DNA of 64,000 nt from Neobacillus sp. SuZ13 (GTDB lineage Bacteria; Bacillota; Bacilli; Bacillales; Cytobacillaceae), in the NCBI RefSeq assembly GCF_030123365.1, contig NZ_CP126107.1, positions 2,651,501 through 2,715,500 of the forward strand, read 5' to 3'. The notes below the pieces were generated by a model. The model worked only from the letters and a program-made list of their open reading frames with translations, was not told the origin of the DNA and ran no database searches. This document shows, one piece after another, positions 17,287 through 26,528 of this stretch. A program made the position numbers and the translations under genes. Numbering within the stretch: the stretch's first letter is position 1; every line of letters begins with the position of its first letter.

Positions 17287-17718
17287 ATGTTTTTTATGTT
17301 CTTTATACTTATCATAGTAGTTGTTCCAATTGTATTTGCCAGTTCACCTTTTGTTATTGGTGAAGAAAAAGCAGGAGGCTATGAATACACTGTAATAAAA
17401 GAACAAAACACATTTACTTGGAAAATTGGTCATCAAGACAACATTTCTACTCTCGTAGAGAATAAGGATAATAACGAAGATTTGGAGCGTTTTAGAATTG
17501 CGGTTGAGGATATTAATATGGAAATATTTAATATAATAATATCTGCATCATATTTTTTAATTGTTGTTATAACAACGTTATTTTTCTACAAGAAGAAAAA
17601 ACAAATACCTAAAGGTGTTGGTGCAATTATTACTATATTTGTAGGGATTGCATTGTATTATACAATAGTAAATTCTATTAACCTAAATACTGCATTTCAG
17701 GATGCGAAGTTTTATTAA
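17287..17718 (+). CDS. Hypothetical membrane protein, 143 aa (possible 5' frameshift)
   Basis: One N-terminal hydrophobic segment or signal (FILIIVVVPIVFASS), an extracytoplasmic domain of about 70 residues (YEYTVIKEQNTFTWKIGHQDN), then two membrane segments at the C-terminus. The best ribosome-binding site, GGGGGAG at 17255-17261, serves an ATG (17264) in another frame that reads MYLKEKILCF. An indel in the T-rich stretch 17281-17292 would join the two, so the true N-terminus is uncertain. No family recognised. Confidence 0.55.
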   Translation: MFFMFFILIIVVVPIVFASSPFVIGEEKAGGYEYTVIKEQNTFTWKIGHQDNISTLVENKDNNEDLERFRIAVEDINMEIFNIIISASYFLIVVITTLFFYKKKKQIPKGVGAIITIFVGIALYYTIVNSINLNTAFQDAKFY

Positions 17719-17747
17719 TCGATGCTAACAAATTAAGAATTTAAATT

Positions 17748-17815
17748 CCACTAAATGGTGTTTACTCCAAGAGGAGTAGAGCCTTTTTGGTTGCTCCACT
17801 AACGGTGCAGGTGAG
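17748..17815 (+). repeat. Dispersed repeat, degenerate (L+C+R)
   Basis: CACTAAATGGTGTTTACTCC left part, weak central stem, then GTTGCTCCACTAACGGTGCAGG right loop. Confidence 0.5.
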
Positions 17816-18109
17816 ACGAATTCGATTAATCTTCAAATAATTCGTGCTTATGAGAATGAACTTCTAGAGGAGTGGCAGATTGTTTGTCGGGACAGCGGGT
17901 CTAAATATCGTTTTGAAACCTTTGAGAGTAAAGAATTGGAGATATTAAGTGACCATGAATTGCTATGGAAATATAACAACGATTGCGGCAAGTTAATCTT
18001 AAAGGGGAGAGCGAAATCGACTTTTAAAACCATTGGGGAACTGTATAAAACGCACCATAACCATACGAAGGGTTACTTACCTAGGCGACGATGTGGTTCT
18101 TTGTGCTAA
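17810..18109 (+). pseudogene. Orphan coding fragment after a repeat
   Basis: An open frame of about 99 codons without a plausible start runs from the right loop of the repeat to TAA at 18107. The composition is convincingly protein-like: IRAYENELLEEWQIVCRDSG, then KYRFETFESKELEIL and LWKYNNDCGKLILKG. It appears to be the C-terminal remainder of a gene cut off by the repeat. Not recognised. Confidence 0.4.
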
Positions 18110-18238
18110 TCGTAGTTGTACTTTACATACTGTTCCTGTTCATGCCCAAAAGCTTCCACCTAACTGAGCATAGATACTTGTAGTCTCAATTTACTCATTA
18201 CCGAGTACACTCTGAATGACTTCCAATGGAGCACCGTG

Positions 18239-18271
18239 ATAGCCCTACTGTTAACACAGTAAGGCTATTTT
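18239..18271 (+). terminator. Hairpin with short T-run
   Basis: ATAGCCCTACTGT pairs with ACAGTAAGGCTAT, followed by TTTT, in the gap before convergent germination operon 2. The rest of 18110-18321 shows nothing recognisable. Confidence 0.5.
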
Positions 18272-18321
18272 GCAGCTTCCGCTACTCACTTTCTTAGTTT
18301 TCATGTTTGATTACTCATCCA

Positions 18322-19431
18322 TTACAAGACAATTCCGTTTTTGATGATTTCAACTTTCACATTTGTTTTAAACTTTATATTTTTAAAATAATCCGTCTTA
18401 TCCAGCATGGCCCAAGTTTTAGGGTGAAGCGCAATCAGTCTCCTTCCAATTCCAAAAACATCACAGTTCGACTGCTGTAATTTTGTAACGACTTGATTTG
18501 CTTCTTCTGTAAGCTCCTTCGTTAAAGCCTCGTTTAGGTGATCTATTTCCTTTGGAACATCCCCTTTGGGATATTCTTCTACGTTTATCTTTAAATGTGA
18601 ATATATATAAACAGAAACCTCTCCATTTTTTACTTGTACTTTTAATTTTCTTTTCATTTTGTGAACATTAAATGTAATATAGTTTTTTAATTTCTGCTCC
18701 TCATCGTTATTTACCTGTTTTGTAAATCGTGCGTATTTTCCTTTTTTGTTATTCAATAAAAGAAGGAGGGTTGAATCCTCTGGTGAAATACTTCGCACAT
18801 ATTTTTTTTCATTCATGAGTGCTAAGCCGACCACTACAGCGCTTTTCTTGTTATTTATTTTTAGGTAAGGAAGGACGATATCTTCTCCAGGATCAAGCAT
18901 TTCTGAAGCGAGTGTCTGGATGGTTTGATTCGGAATAATGGAGTTTTCTTCTGCGCTTGTAAGAGCGTCTTGTATATATTCGCTCACGTTTGTCTCATGT
19001 TTCGGTGTAATATTAAGCAGATTAACCGCTTCTCCCTCCACCACCCCAAGTGTCGCCCCCAATGAATTTCGGGGATCTCTCCAAATAACATCTAACGGAG
19101 GATAAATACCTGAAGCAGCCATTTGTTCGCCAAACAGAATCAGTTTATTTTTAGATGTATCTAATATTCCAGATATTTCTCGGTCGATTTTACGTCGGCT
19201 ATCCCTTGGTGTATGACCTTTTGCAGAAAATGTTTCACTTTTAACCAAAGCTTGCGGTCCCCCTGCGGCCTCCTCGATAATGGGGATGGAAACCCCTAAC
19301 AACAGATCCTCGTTATCTGTCAAATCGAAACTTAATATTTGTACGAGAACTGCATTTTTCAACAGGTGCTGGTCCCAGCATCCAGTAAGTAATAAACATA
19401 AAAGTACAAAGATAGGCTTTTGGCTTTTCAT
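18322..19431 (-). CDS. Spore germinant receptor lipoprotein subunit C (GerAC family)
   Basis: 369 residues with lipobox LLTGCWD (Cys at residue 18) and the GerAC-type domain (WRDPRNSLGATLGVVEGEA; C-terminal NCDVFGIGRRL near residue 325). Last gene of an A-B-C operon. Its ATG overlaps the stop of the permease gene by four bases (ATGA), so translation is coupled. Sits on the outer face of the spore inner membrane and is required for receptor function. Confidence 0.9.
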   Translation of the reverse strand: MKSQKPIFVLLCLLLTGCWDQHLLKNAVLVQILSFDLTDNEDLLLGVSIPIIEEAAGGPQALVKSETFSAKGHTPRDSRRKIDREISGILDTSKNKLILFGEQMAASGIYPPLDVIWRDPRNSLGATLGVVEGEAVNLLNITPKHETNVSEYIQDALTSAEENSIIPNQTIQTLASEMLDPGEDIVLPYLKINNKKSAVVVGLALMNEKKYVRSISPEDSTLLLLLNNKKGKYARFTKQVNNDEEQKLKNYITFNVHKMKRKLKVQVKNGEVSVYIYSHLKINVEEYPKGDVPKEIDHLNEALTKELTEEANQVVTKLQQSNCDVFGIGRRLIALHPKTWAMLDKTDYFKNIKFKTNVKVEIIKNGIVL

Positions 19432-20528
19432 AGATTATTCACCACTTCTTTTTTCGACAAGACCCATGAGAGAATGAGTAGAAGTATAGGGATGATGCCA
19501 ATAAAAATATAGTGCGTCGGCCCAAGAAAGTGATTAAAATGTTCAAAGTCTCTTCCTTGATCAGGAAGAAGAGCCAAAATTAAATTGACTCCTGCAACAA
19601 TGGGCAGACAGCCGGCATAGTGTTTTTTTCTAAAAAGGCTGGCCAACCCCATTGAAGATAATAATAGCCAATTCGCAATCGAAGTTGCAACGACTACAAG
19701 CCAGAGCGATAAGAAAAATAAATCCGTCCTTTCGAGAACCTGAAACGAATAGGCTTTAATCATATATAATAATGGCTCTGGAGTCAGTCCGATATCTATA
19801 TTTGGCTCGAAATAGACAAGGGCTGCAAACACTAAAAAGGTATAATAGAAGGTGACAAAAATGTTCGCTGTTGTGATGGCGATCAGCTTCTCTTTTCCGG
19901 AAGCTTGCACATAGGGATGGATAAAAAGAAACAGTTCAAAGCCCAACATAGAGAAAGCAGCTTCTTTTGAACCTTTCAATATTGTTAGAATGCTATGCCC
20001 CCCTACTGGAAAGATATACAGGAAGTTCGCATCCTTCATTGCATATACAATCAACACTAATAATACAAACAGAATGGGGGATACCAGTACATAAAATCTC
20101 GCAATACTGGTTAATCCGGCATTGACGATGTAAATGCAGGTGATGAGGATTAAAACCATTGTAATCCAATTAGGGGTACGTGGTAAGATCCATTTATCAA
20201 GGATATCACTATATCTTGCTAAAACTAAGCTCCCTGTTACCATAAAATAAAGTGCATAACTGAGAATAAGTACCTTCCCGACAACTTTCCCCAGTAATTT
20301 TGGGAGTATTTCGTACAAAGATGACGAAGGAAATCTTCTGCTTAATCCCCAAAAGGCAAAAATAATCGCCTGCGAGATGATTCCTGCAAGTAAAGTGGAA
20401 ATCCAGCCATCCTGTTTGGCTAATAATGCCACATCATGGGGCAACGATAATATTCCTACCCCGATTTGGGCCTGGATAATCATAAAGACAAGCTGTTTGT
20501 TCGTAATTCTATTCTTGTTTTGTTTCAT
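19428..20528 (-). CDS. Spore germinant receptor permease subunit B (GerAB family)
   Basis: 366 residues, ten membrane helices. Start region QLVFMIIQAQIGVGILSLPHDVA is the typical first helix of GerAB permeases, whose pocket binds the nutrient germinant. It overlaps the upstream A gene by 20 bases and the downstream C gene by four. It differs clearly from the B subunit of operon 1, so the receptors likely sense different germinants. Confidence 0.91.
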   Translation of the reverse strand: MKQNKNRITNKQLVFMIIQAQIGVGILSLPHDVALLAKQDGWISTLLAGIISQAIIFAFWGLSRRFPSSSLYEILPKLLGKVVGKVLILSYALYFMVTGSLVLARYSDILDKWILPRTPNWITMVLILITCIYIVNAGLTSIARFYVLVSPILFVLLVLIVYAMKDANFLYIFPVGGHSILTILKGSKEAAFSMLGFELFLFIHPYVQASGKEKLIAITTANIFVTFYYTFLVFAALVYFEPNIDIGLTPEPLLYMIKAYSFQVLERTDLFFLSLWLVVVATSIANWLLLSSMGLASLFRKKHYAGCLPIVAGVNLILALLPDQGRDFEHFNHFLGPTHYIFIGIIPILLLILSWVLSKKEVVNNL

Positions 20529-22053
20529 TTTTATCCCAGCCCCTTGCCAAAGATTGCTTTTTCAGGGTGTTCGGTTTTGAATCAAGCGGACGTGAATTAA
20601 ATTTCCAAAGGGGTAAACGGATAAACGTATCCTTCATGTCTTTTAATCGAAATGGTGCCCAAGGTGCAAAGTAGGCAGTGCCAAATGATTCTAACCTGCA
20701 TAAATGAGCTAAAGTAAACATAAACCCGAAGGTAATCCCAACAAATCCAAAGGTTGATGCCAAAATCATATGGGGAAAACGCAAAAATCGTACGGCATTA
20801 CTCATTTCTGTGGTCGGGATGCTGTAGGCCGCAATGGCCGTAATCGCTACAACCACAATCATGGTATTTGAAATGAGGCCTGCACGGACAACTGCATCAC
20901 CAATAACCAAACCTCCGACAATACCGATGGTTTGGCCAATCCTTGATGGAAGGCGTACCCCTGCTTCCCGTATCAGTTCAATGGTCAACTCCATGACAAG
21001 TGCTTCAATTAACGGAGGAAAAGGTATATTTTTGATGGAACTTACAACAGGGAGAACTAAATCATCCGGCAGGACTTCAAAATGAAAACCAATCACCGCA
21101 ATATAAATAGCAGGCAAATTAACTGCAATGAAAATGCTTACGAGCCTCAAGGAACGGATAAAGGTTCCGATCATCCAACGTGAGTTATAATCATCAGGTG
21201 AATGGAAAAATGCAAAAAAAGTAACGGGAATAATTAAACCAGCAGGATACCCTTCCATCAACACCGCCACTCTTCCTTCATTCAAATGACTTACTACACG
21301 ATCTATTCTCTCTGTACTTAATATCTGAGGAAAGGGTGACCATGTGGAATCTTCGATCAATTCCTGAAGAGCTCCAGTACTGGGGATATAATCCATTGAA
21401 ATATGATGGACCCTCCGTTTGAATTCGTTGATCATTTCATTATTGGCAAGTTGTTTCATATAAACCATGGCTATTTTGGATTGAATCTGGTCACCCACTG
21501 TTAAATATTCCATGGTAAGGTTTACGGTTCTACACGATTTCCTGATTAAATGAAGATTGGTTGAAAGGTTTTCGATAAAACCTTCATGAGACCCCTGAAT
21601 GACTTGTTCATTGCTAGGTTCCATAATGGTCCTCTCTTTGGAGAGGCCAACTTCCACCATGGAGAATTCTTTGGCACCATCCAAGAACACGATGCAGGAC
21701 CCATTTAAAAGTGCTTCTTGAGCTTTGAATAAGTTATCTGATTTAAGTAAGTTAGTATGAAGTACACCTTCGAACTGGGTATCCTCCACTTCCATCATAG
21801 GTTTTACAATATCGGTTTGAATCTTATCCTTGTCTACCATCGTATCTAAGAAAACCAAAATTCCCCGCTTATTTCTTTCATTTAATTCCTTAATCATTAA
21901 ATCAGCCGAATATGAAAATGTTTGTTTAAAAAAAGAAATATTTTCATCGATTGTATGGAATACCTCTTTAAACGATATAGAGTCCTGATTTGAAGAAACT
22001 GGTTGGATATCTCTTTTCATGACCTTTTTTAAGGCAAGGTTGAGGAATTTCAT
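20509..22053 (-). CDS. Spore germinant receptor subunit A (GerA family)
   Basis: 514 residues. Soluble N-terminal domains are followed by LSTERIDRVVSHL (about residues 248-260), then the membrane region with PPLIEALVMELTIELIREAG and GQTIGIVGGLVIGDA. First gene of the minus-strand A-B-C operon, the order of B. subtilis gerA. TGGAG lies ahead of the ATG. No clear sigma-G promoter was found in the AT-rich sequence to 22140, though CATATTC near 22110 could be a -10. Confidence 0.93.
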   Translation of the reverse strand: MKFLNLALKKVMKRDIQPVSSNQDSISFKEVFHTIDENISFFKQTFSYSADLMIKELNERNKRGILVFLDTMVDKDKIQTDIVKPMMEVEDTQFEGVLHTNLLKSDNLFKAQEALLNGSCIVFLDGAKEFSMVEVGLSKERTIMEPSNEQVIQGSHEGFIENLSTNLHLIRKSCRTVNLTMEYLTVGDQIQSKIAMVYMKQLANNEMINEFKRRVHHISMDYIPSTGALQELIEDSTWSPFPQILSTERIDRVVSHLNEGRVAVLMEGYPAGLIIPVTFFAFFHSPDDYNSRWMIGTFIRSLRLVSIFIAVNLPAIYIAVIGFHFEVLPDDLVLPVVSSIKNIPFPPLIEALVMELTIELIREAGVRLPSRIGQTIGIVGGLVIGDAVVRAGLISNTMIVVVAITAIAAYSIPTTEMSNAVRFLRFPHMILASTFGFVGITFGFMFTLAHLCRLESFGTAYFAPWAPFRLKDMKDTFIRLPLWKFNSRPLDSKPNTLKKQSLARGWDKNETKQE

Positions 22054-22280
22054 TTTTTTACTCCATTATCAAAATGTTTCTAATAACATCCCCAGAATAT
22101 GGTATATATATGTAATTGTTTGTTCTGGTTAAAAATGAAAAAAGGCTATTTAATTCAATTGTTGTAGAACCTTCGCTAATTCTAAAATTCATCAAGTATA
22201 CAGGAAAGGTATCCATCCCTTTTATCAATAAGTAGGTTGCATAGCTGTGCCTTAGTTGGTGGGGATGAATGTGTTTATTT

Positions 22281-22401
22281 ATGCTAGAGAATTTAGTAAA
22301 TAGGCTTAAAAGTAAAAGTTATCAAAGAGGCCTTATGAAAATACTAAATACTATCTATGAAAATGATTTTCTAGACTGTTCATTTGGATTTCGTCCAAAG
22401 A
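22281..22401 (+). pseudogene. Group II intron reverse transcriptase fragment
   Basis: A short frame reads LVNRLKSKSYQ then RGLMKILNTIYENDF and LDCSFGFRPK. The last part matches the RT-2/3 motif of LtrA-type intron proteins (EKDFSDSSYGFRPN-like). The expected PKPNGGKRPLGIP segment between the two parts is missing, so this is an internally deleted relic. It joins directly to the next ORF at FRPK/RYPIP. No intron RNA domain V or VI was seen nearby. Confidence 0.55.
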
Positions 22402-22593
22402 TACCCTATACCCTGCCTGATAAAGACGGGTGATATTGAATGGGATGACAATATATATGATGAGCTATTAGAAGCTCTTGACAAAAAGGGGTTACAGTCT
22501 GTAACTGACATAGAATTTGATTGGGAAGAAAATGATCTGGAAAATTTATTCCCTATTTTATGGGAAAGATTTGGAGAAGAACCACTAGGTTAA
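22384..22593 (+). pseudogene. Acidic hypothetical protein fused to the intron relic
   Basis: Reading from TTG 22384, the first codons come from the reverse transcriptase relic in another frame. From about RYPIPCLIKTGDIEWDD onward the sequence is a coherent acidic protein ending FDWEENDLENLFPILWERFG. It is probably the 3' part of a gene whose start was replaced by the intron remnant. Function unknown. Confidence 0.45.
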
Positions 22594-22618
22594 AAGTGTT
22601 TATTTCGGGGGAAAACAT

Positions 22619-23108
22619 TTGGAACATCTACGAATTACCAGGAAAAGAGTATTAAATACCTTCTAACTGTTTCAGTCGTTATCTTATTCTTTGTTATTTT
22701 TTATACACCTACTTTAAAAATGCCGATAAGTTGGGCTGGCGCTTGGATAGGAATAGAAGCTGAACCAAGTTATATCCCTTTTGATTATAACAAGAGTTAT
22801 ATGACCACTACTTCCTGCGGTAAGAGGTGCGATAAATTAAAATTACATTACATATCAAAAAAGTCCTCGTAATAACTGCTACTGATTACGTATGTTGGTA
22901 TAATGATCCCAAATGGGATAAAAAGAACAGAATTAAAGGAACAAAATATTTTTATAAAGAAAAATACGGAAAGCAATATTTAGATTGGGAAGAAGGAAAA
23001 GAAGAATTAGAATTAACTATTGAATATCAAGGTGAAAACAAATTAACTAAATCAGAAATTGTAAAAATTACAAACTCTATAAAAGCTGAGGGCAAGTTAT
23101 TAAACTAA
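22619..23108 (+). pseudogene. Decayed paralogue 1 of a membrane-anchored repeat-cassette gene
   Basis: Starts TTG GAA CAT CTA CGA and carries an N-terminal membrane segment, then IGIEAEPSYIPFDYNKSYM and TSCGKRCDKLKLHYIS. A one-base deletion near 22650 and another near 22862 break the frame relative to the paralogue at 39276-39788, with which it is closely similar at nucleotide level. The stop TAA (23106-23108) lies within AAACTAACAGG of a dispersed repeat. Function unknown. Confidence 0.65.
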
Positions 23109-23186
23109 CAGGTACTTGAGATGAAGATCCAGCTGCCATACTTGGTGGCTTTTTCTTATTGCACTAAGGGCAGGTTAGTTAAATAA
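23101..23186 (+). repeat. Dispersed repeat (L+C+R)
   Basis: AAACTAACAGGTACTTGAG left loop, central stem AGCTGCCATACTTGGTGGCT with T5, right loop GCACTAAGGGCAGGTTAGTT. Confidence 0.75.
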
Positions 23187-23245
23187 AAATAAATTTTTTA
23201 TTCCAAAGAATGTGACAAAATAAATTATTTTCCTTGATAGGGTTT

Positions 23246-23413
23246 TCGTTTATATATATCACAAAAAAATTAGATGATGAATCCATTAAAGAAACAAAAA
23301 TTCATTTAATGTTTAAGGCATGGGTACCAACTTTTCCTGCATCGATAACAAGATGGATAATGTATATAATTGGGGCATTACTAATTGTTTTAGCTATTTT
23401 AATAAAAGATTAG
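23246..23413 (+). pseudogene. C-terminal fragment of a small membrane protein
   Basis: An open frame without a start codon: KLDDESIKETKIHLMFKAW, then a hydrophobic C-terminus IMYIIGALLIVLAILIKD and TAG. Followed at once by a right-loop repeat. Looks like the tail of a membrane protein left after a repeat-bounded rearrangement. Confidence 0.4.
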
Positions 23414-23429
23414 TAACTCACAAACATAC

Positions 23430-23467
23430 TCTTATTGAACTAAAGGAGCAGCATACTTCAATAAGCA
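23430..23467 (+). repeat. Dispersed repeat, partial (R)
   Basis: CTTATTGAACTAAAGGAGCAG, then CATACTTCAATAAG: right hairpin only. Confidence 0.6.
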
Positions 23468-23534
23468 AAATTTAAAATGCAAAGAAAGAATTGGATATTA
23501 TGATATTGTTTAAAGCGATTGAGGTGGGACTTAA

Positions 23535-23900
23535 ATGCAACCTGAAAAATGTCCGTGTTGCGGTTATCCAACATTAGAAGAACGTGGGGGCTTTGAAATA
23601 TGTATACTGTGCAATTGGGAGGATGATGGACAAGATAATCCTTACGCAGATGAGGTTTGGGGTGGACCAAACGGGGATTACTCCTTAACAGAAGCAAGAA
23701 AAAATTTTAAAGAGAATCTTATAATGTATAGAGATAAAAGAAATTTACTTAGTCAAACCGATAAGGAAATTGCAACGAAAAAGTCATTAACAAGGGCCTT
23801 CGTTGAATTAGAACAATCCGAAACCGATTCATTAGAATATAAGGCACTATGGAACGAGATAAAGTTTTACGAGAAGATTTTATTAGAAGATTCTTGTTGA
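23535..23900 (+). CDS. CPCC-type cysteine-rich protein
   Basis: 121 residues. The N-terminal KCPCCGYPTL, then CILCNWEDDGQDN and GGPNGDYSLTEARKNF, is the CPCC zinc-ribbon-like family, often found near secreted toxin or immunity loci in Bacillus. The C-terminal half is helical and charged. ATG follows GAGGTGGG. The last codons TCT TGT TGA (23895-23900) are part of the CTTGTTGAACCAACGGGTGC repeat start, so the repeat supplies the stop. Function not established. Confidence 0.8.
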   Translation: MQPEKCPCCGYPTLEERGGFEICILCNWEDDGQDNPYADEVWGGPNGDYSLTEARKNFKENLIMYRDKRNLLSQTDKEIATKKSLTRAFVELEQSETDSLEYKALWNEIKFYEKILLEDSC

Positions 23901-23987
23901 ACCAACGGGTGCTTGAGTTAAAGAAGAAAAAGCTGCTTTTCCAGCTTTTATCTTGTTCTACTAACGGAGCAGAATACTTTAAAAGAG
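23891..23987 (+). repeat. Dispersed repeat (L+C+R)
   Basis: GAACCAACGGGTGCTTGAGTT left loop overlapping the CPCC gene stop, stem AAAGCTGCTTTTCCAGCTTTT, right loop CTACTAACGGAGCAGAATACTT. Confidence 0.8.
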
Positions 23988-24063
23988 TTCTATAATATTG
24001 GGGTTTAACTTTTAAAGAAGTGATATTAATTCATATTAATCTTTATTTTCAGTAAATTTAGTA

Positions 24064-24092
24064 TTGACAACTAAAGTTTATCGATATATTAT
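24064..24092 (+). promoter_or_regulatory. Sigma-A promoter of leuA
   Basis: TTGACA (24064-24069) and TATTAT (24087-24092) at 17-base spacing, about 25 bases before the T-box leader. Confidence 0.65.
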
Positions 24093-24114
24093 CGAATTTA
24101 ATTAAATAATAAGC

Positions 24115-24378
24115 AAGGATTGGAAATAGTAAAAGGATTTATAAACTTGTTAGAGAGCCGATGGTTGGTGAGAATCGGTAGTTATTGCCTTTGAACTCAT
24201 CCAAGAGCTACTCCCTGAACTTATTCAGTAGGGGATGTCGGTTTTCTACCGTTATGTAGATAGGTGGTGATTGCCACTGAAAATGAGTGGGTTAATATTA
24301 TTATGATTAATCAATTAGAGTGGTACCGCGAGCAATGCCTCGTCTCTATATTTTTATAGAGATGGGGCTTTTTTATTT
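24115..24378 (+). promoter_or_regulatory. T-box leader, leucine-specific
   Basis: Stem I contains the expected AGAGAGCC...GGTTGGTGAGAATCGG elements and a specifier loop reading GAACTCATCC, with CTC (24196-24198) as leucine specifier. The T-box AGAGTGGTACCGCG is at 24317-24330 and is followed by the terminator stem GCCTCGTCTCTATA/TATAGAGATGGGGC with T6. Uncharged leucyl-tRNA would favour the antiterminator and turn on leuA. Confidence 0.9.
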
Positions 24379-24420
24379 TAAATAAACTAACAATTACAAT
24401 TGAAAAGGGTGGGAGTCGGG

Positions 24421-26127
24421 ATGAAAAATATCGATAAATATTCTAGGGGTTACTTTATGCCTCCAGTGCAATGCTTGAAATGGACAGAGAAGGAATATAT
24501 TACAGAAGCTCCTACCTGGTGTAGTGTTGATTTACGTGATGGGAATCAGGCTTTGGTCGTCCCGATGAGTCTAGAGGAAAAGTTAGAATATTTTCAGTTG
24601 CTTTTACAAGTAGGTTTCAAGGAAATTGAAGTAGGTTTTCCAGCTGCCTCGGAAACCGAATTTGCTTTTTTACGTACATTAATTGAAGAAAATTTGATTC
24701 CGGATGATGTGAAAATTCAAGTTTTAACACAGTCAAGAGAACATATTATCAAAAAAACATTTGAAGCGTTACAGGGTGCGAATAATGCAGTGGTGCACTT
24801 GTATAATTCCACATCTATAGCACAACGTGAGCAAGTATTTAGAAAATCTAAGGAAGAAATTATTAATATTGCTGTAACTGGAGCAAAAACACTAAAGAAA
24901 TATGCTACTGAAACCGAAGGGAATTTCCAATTTCAATATTCTCCTGAAAGCTTCACGGGTACAGAAGTGGAGTTTGCGCTTGAAATTTGCAACAAGGTAC
25001 TTGATATTTGGCAGCCGACAGCTGATAACAATGTAATTATTAACCTACCAGCTACGGTATCAATGTCCATGCCTCACGTTTACGCAAGTCAAATTGAGTA
25101 TATGAGTGACAATCTGAGCTATCGAGATAATGTAATCCTATCACTGCATCCACACAATGACAGAGGAACTGGGGTAGCAGATGCTGAGCTGGGAATGCTT
25201 GCCGGAGCTCAAAGAGTCGAAGGAACATTGTTCGGAAATGGAGAAAGAACAGGGAACGTGGACATCGTAACGCTGGCATTAAACATGTATTCCCACGGGG
25301 TAGATCCCAAGCTGAATTTTGAAGATATCCCTACTATTATTTCCAAATATGAAAAATTAACAAGAATGAAGGTTCACGAAAGACACCCATATGGCGGTGA
25401 ACTTGTCTTTACTGCATTTTCAGGTTCCCATCAAGATGCCATTGCCAAAGGGATGAAATGGCGAGAAGAAGTAGAACGTCAGTATTGGACTGTACCTTAT
25501 CTATTAATTGATCCGATGGATATTGGAAGAGAATATGAAGGAGATATCATCCGAATTAACAGTCAATCCGGTAAGGGAGGAATCGGTTATATTCTTCAGC
25601 AAAAGTATGCAATTGACCTACCTACCGAAATGCGTGAGAGTTTTGGATATAGTGTGAAAAATGTTTCAGATCATAAGCATAAGGAACTTATGCCCGATGA
25701 AATCTATGACATTTTCATCAATGAATATGTAAATATTAATACCCCTATCGAATTAATAAGTTATAAATACACCCAAAATGGTTATTACGAAACGATTGTA
25801 TCGATCCGGATGAATAATGAAGAACATAAATTTACTGGTGTGGGAAATGGAAGACTTGATGCTGTCAGCAACGCTCTTCAAACCCAACTGGGTATCGATT
25901 ATAAAGATTTGGTCTATAAGCAGCATGCACTGGAAATAGGTTCAGGATCAAACGCTGTATCTTATGTAGGAATTACCGCAAAGAATGGTGCTGTATATTG
26001 GGGATGCGGAATTGATACGGATATTATGACCTCCTCAGTAAAAGCTCTGTTAAGTGCAGTTAACAACATGGTATCCAGCTTACAACTTCCTGTTGAAAAA
26101 GAATTTAGCCATTCAAAAAATAAGTAG
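24421..26127 (+). CDS. leuA: 2-isopropylmalate synthase
   Basis: 568 residues, the long LeuA type. Condenses acetyl-CoA with 2-oxoisovalerate, the first committed step of leucine synthesis. Metal and catalytic motifs: SVDLRDGNQAL (about residues 35-45), LHPHNDRGTG with the metal-binding His pair, and GNGERTGNVD. The C-terminal part is the allosteric leucine-binding domain. ATG 24421 is used because AAAGGGTGGGA is correctly spaced; an in-frame TTG lies at 24400. It stands alone, without leuBCD, and is controlled by the T-box leader. Confidence 0.95.
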   Translation: MKNIDKYSRGYFMPPVQCLKWTEKEYITEAPTWCSVDLRDGNQALVVPMSLEEKLEYFQLLLQVGFKEIEVGFPAASETEFAFLRTLIEENLIPDDVKIQVLTQSREHIIKKTFEALQGANNAVVHLYNSTSIAQREQVFRKSKEEIINIAVTGAKTLKKYATETEGNFQFQYSPESFTGTEVEFALEICNKVLDIWQPTADNNVIINLPATVSMSMPHVYASQIEYMSDNLSYRDNVILSLHPHNDRGTGVADAELGMLAGAQRVEGTLFGNGERTGNVDIVTLALNMYSHGVDPKLNFEDIPTIISKYEKLTRMKVHERHPYGGELVFTAFSGSHQDAIAKGMKWREEVERQYWTVPYLLIDPMDIGREYEGDIIRINSQSGKGGIGYILQQKYAIDLPTEMRESFGYSVKNVSDHKHKELMPDEIYDIFINEYVNINTPIELISYKYTQNGYYETIVSIRMNNEEHKFTGVGNGRLDAVSNALQTQLGIDYKDLVYKQHALEIGSGSNAVSYVGITAKNGAVYWGCGIDTDIMTSSVKALLSAVNNMVSSLQLPVEKEFSHSKNK

Positions 26128-26182
26128 AAAAATATTTACGGGTTCCTGTTACCTATTGCAAACAAATAAAATGTAAGGTGAA

Positions 26183-26218
26183 ATGTCTATCAAATTATGT
26201 TATTTGATAGGCATTTTT
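26183..26218 (+). terminator. leuA terminator
   Basis: ATGTCTATCAAAT pairs with ATTTGATAGGCAT followed by T6. Confidence 0.85.
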
Positions 26219-26350
26219 TGTTGGCATATAGCGATTTCGATGTAATTTCTACTGAATGTTGAAAAATATATATTAAATTGTATTAGTAAACTAACTGGTG
26301 TACAACTACAATTAGCCTACATTTTAAAATAAATACAAGATTGTTAATCT

Positions 26351-26444
26351 TATACTTAAACTATAGGTGCTTGAGTATAACAAGGGGTTGCTGCGGCATC
26401 CCTTTTTCTTGTTCAACTAAAGGGGCAGTTTAGTGGAACAAGGG
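26351..26444 (+). repeat. Dispersed repeat (L+C+R)
   Basis: AAACTATAGGTGCTTGAGTA left loop, stem GGGGTTGCTGCGGCATCCC with T5, right loop TTCAACTAAAGGGGCAGTTT. Apart from it and the leuA terminator, 26128-26528 is empty AT-rich sequence. Confidence 0.85.
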
Positions 26445-26528
26445 AGATGGAATTTTGTTTTCTTTGCCCTATGAGCAGCAAATGAAAAAGCTAGGAATCG
26501 TTCCTAGCGTCCAGTTTTTACATATTAT

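Noticed and set aside
22281..22401. Functional group II intron or retron
   Set aside because: Only a short deleted RT fragment is left, with no YADD motif, maturase domain or intron RNA structure.
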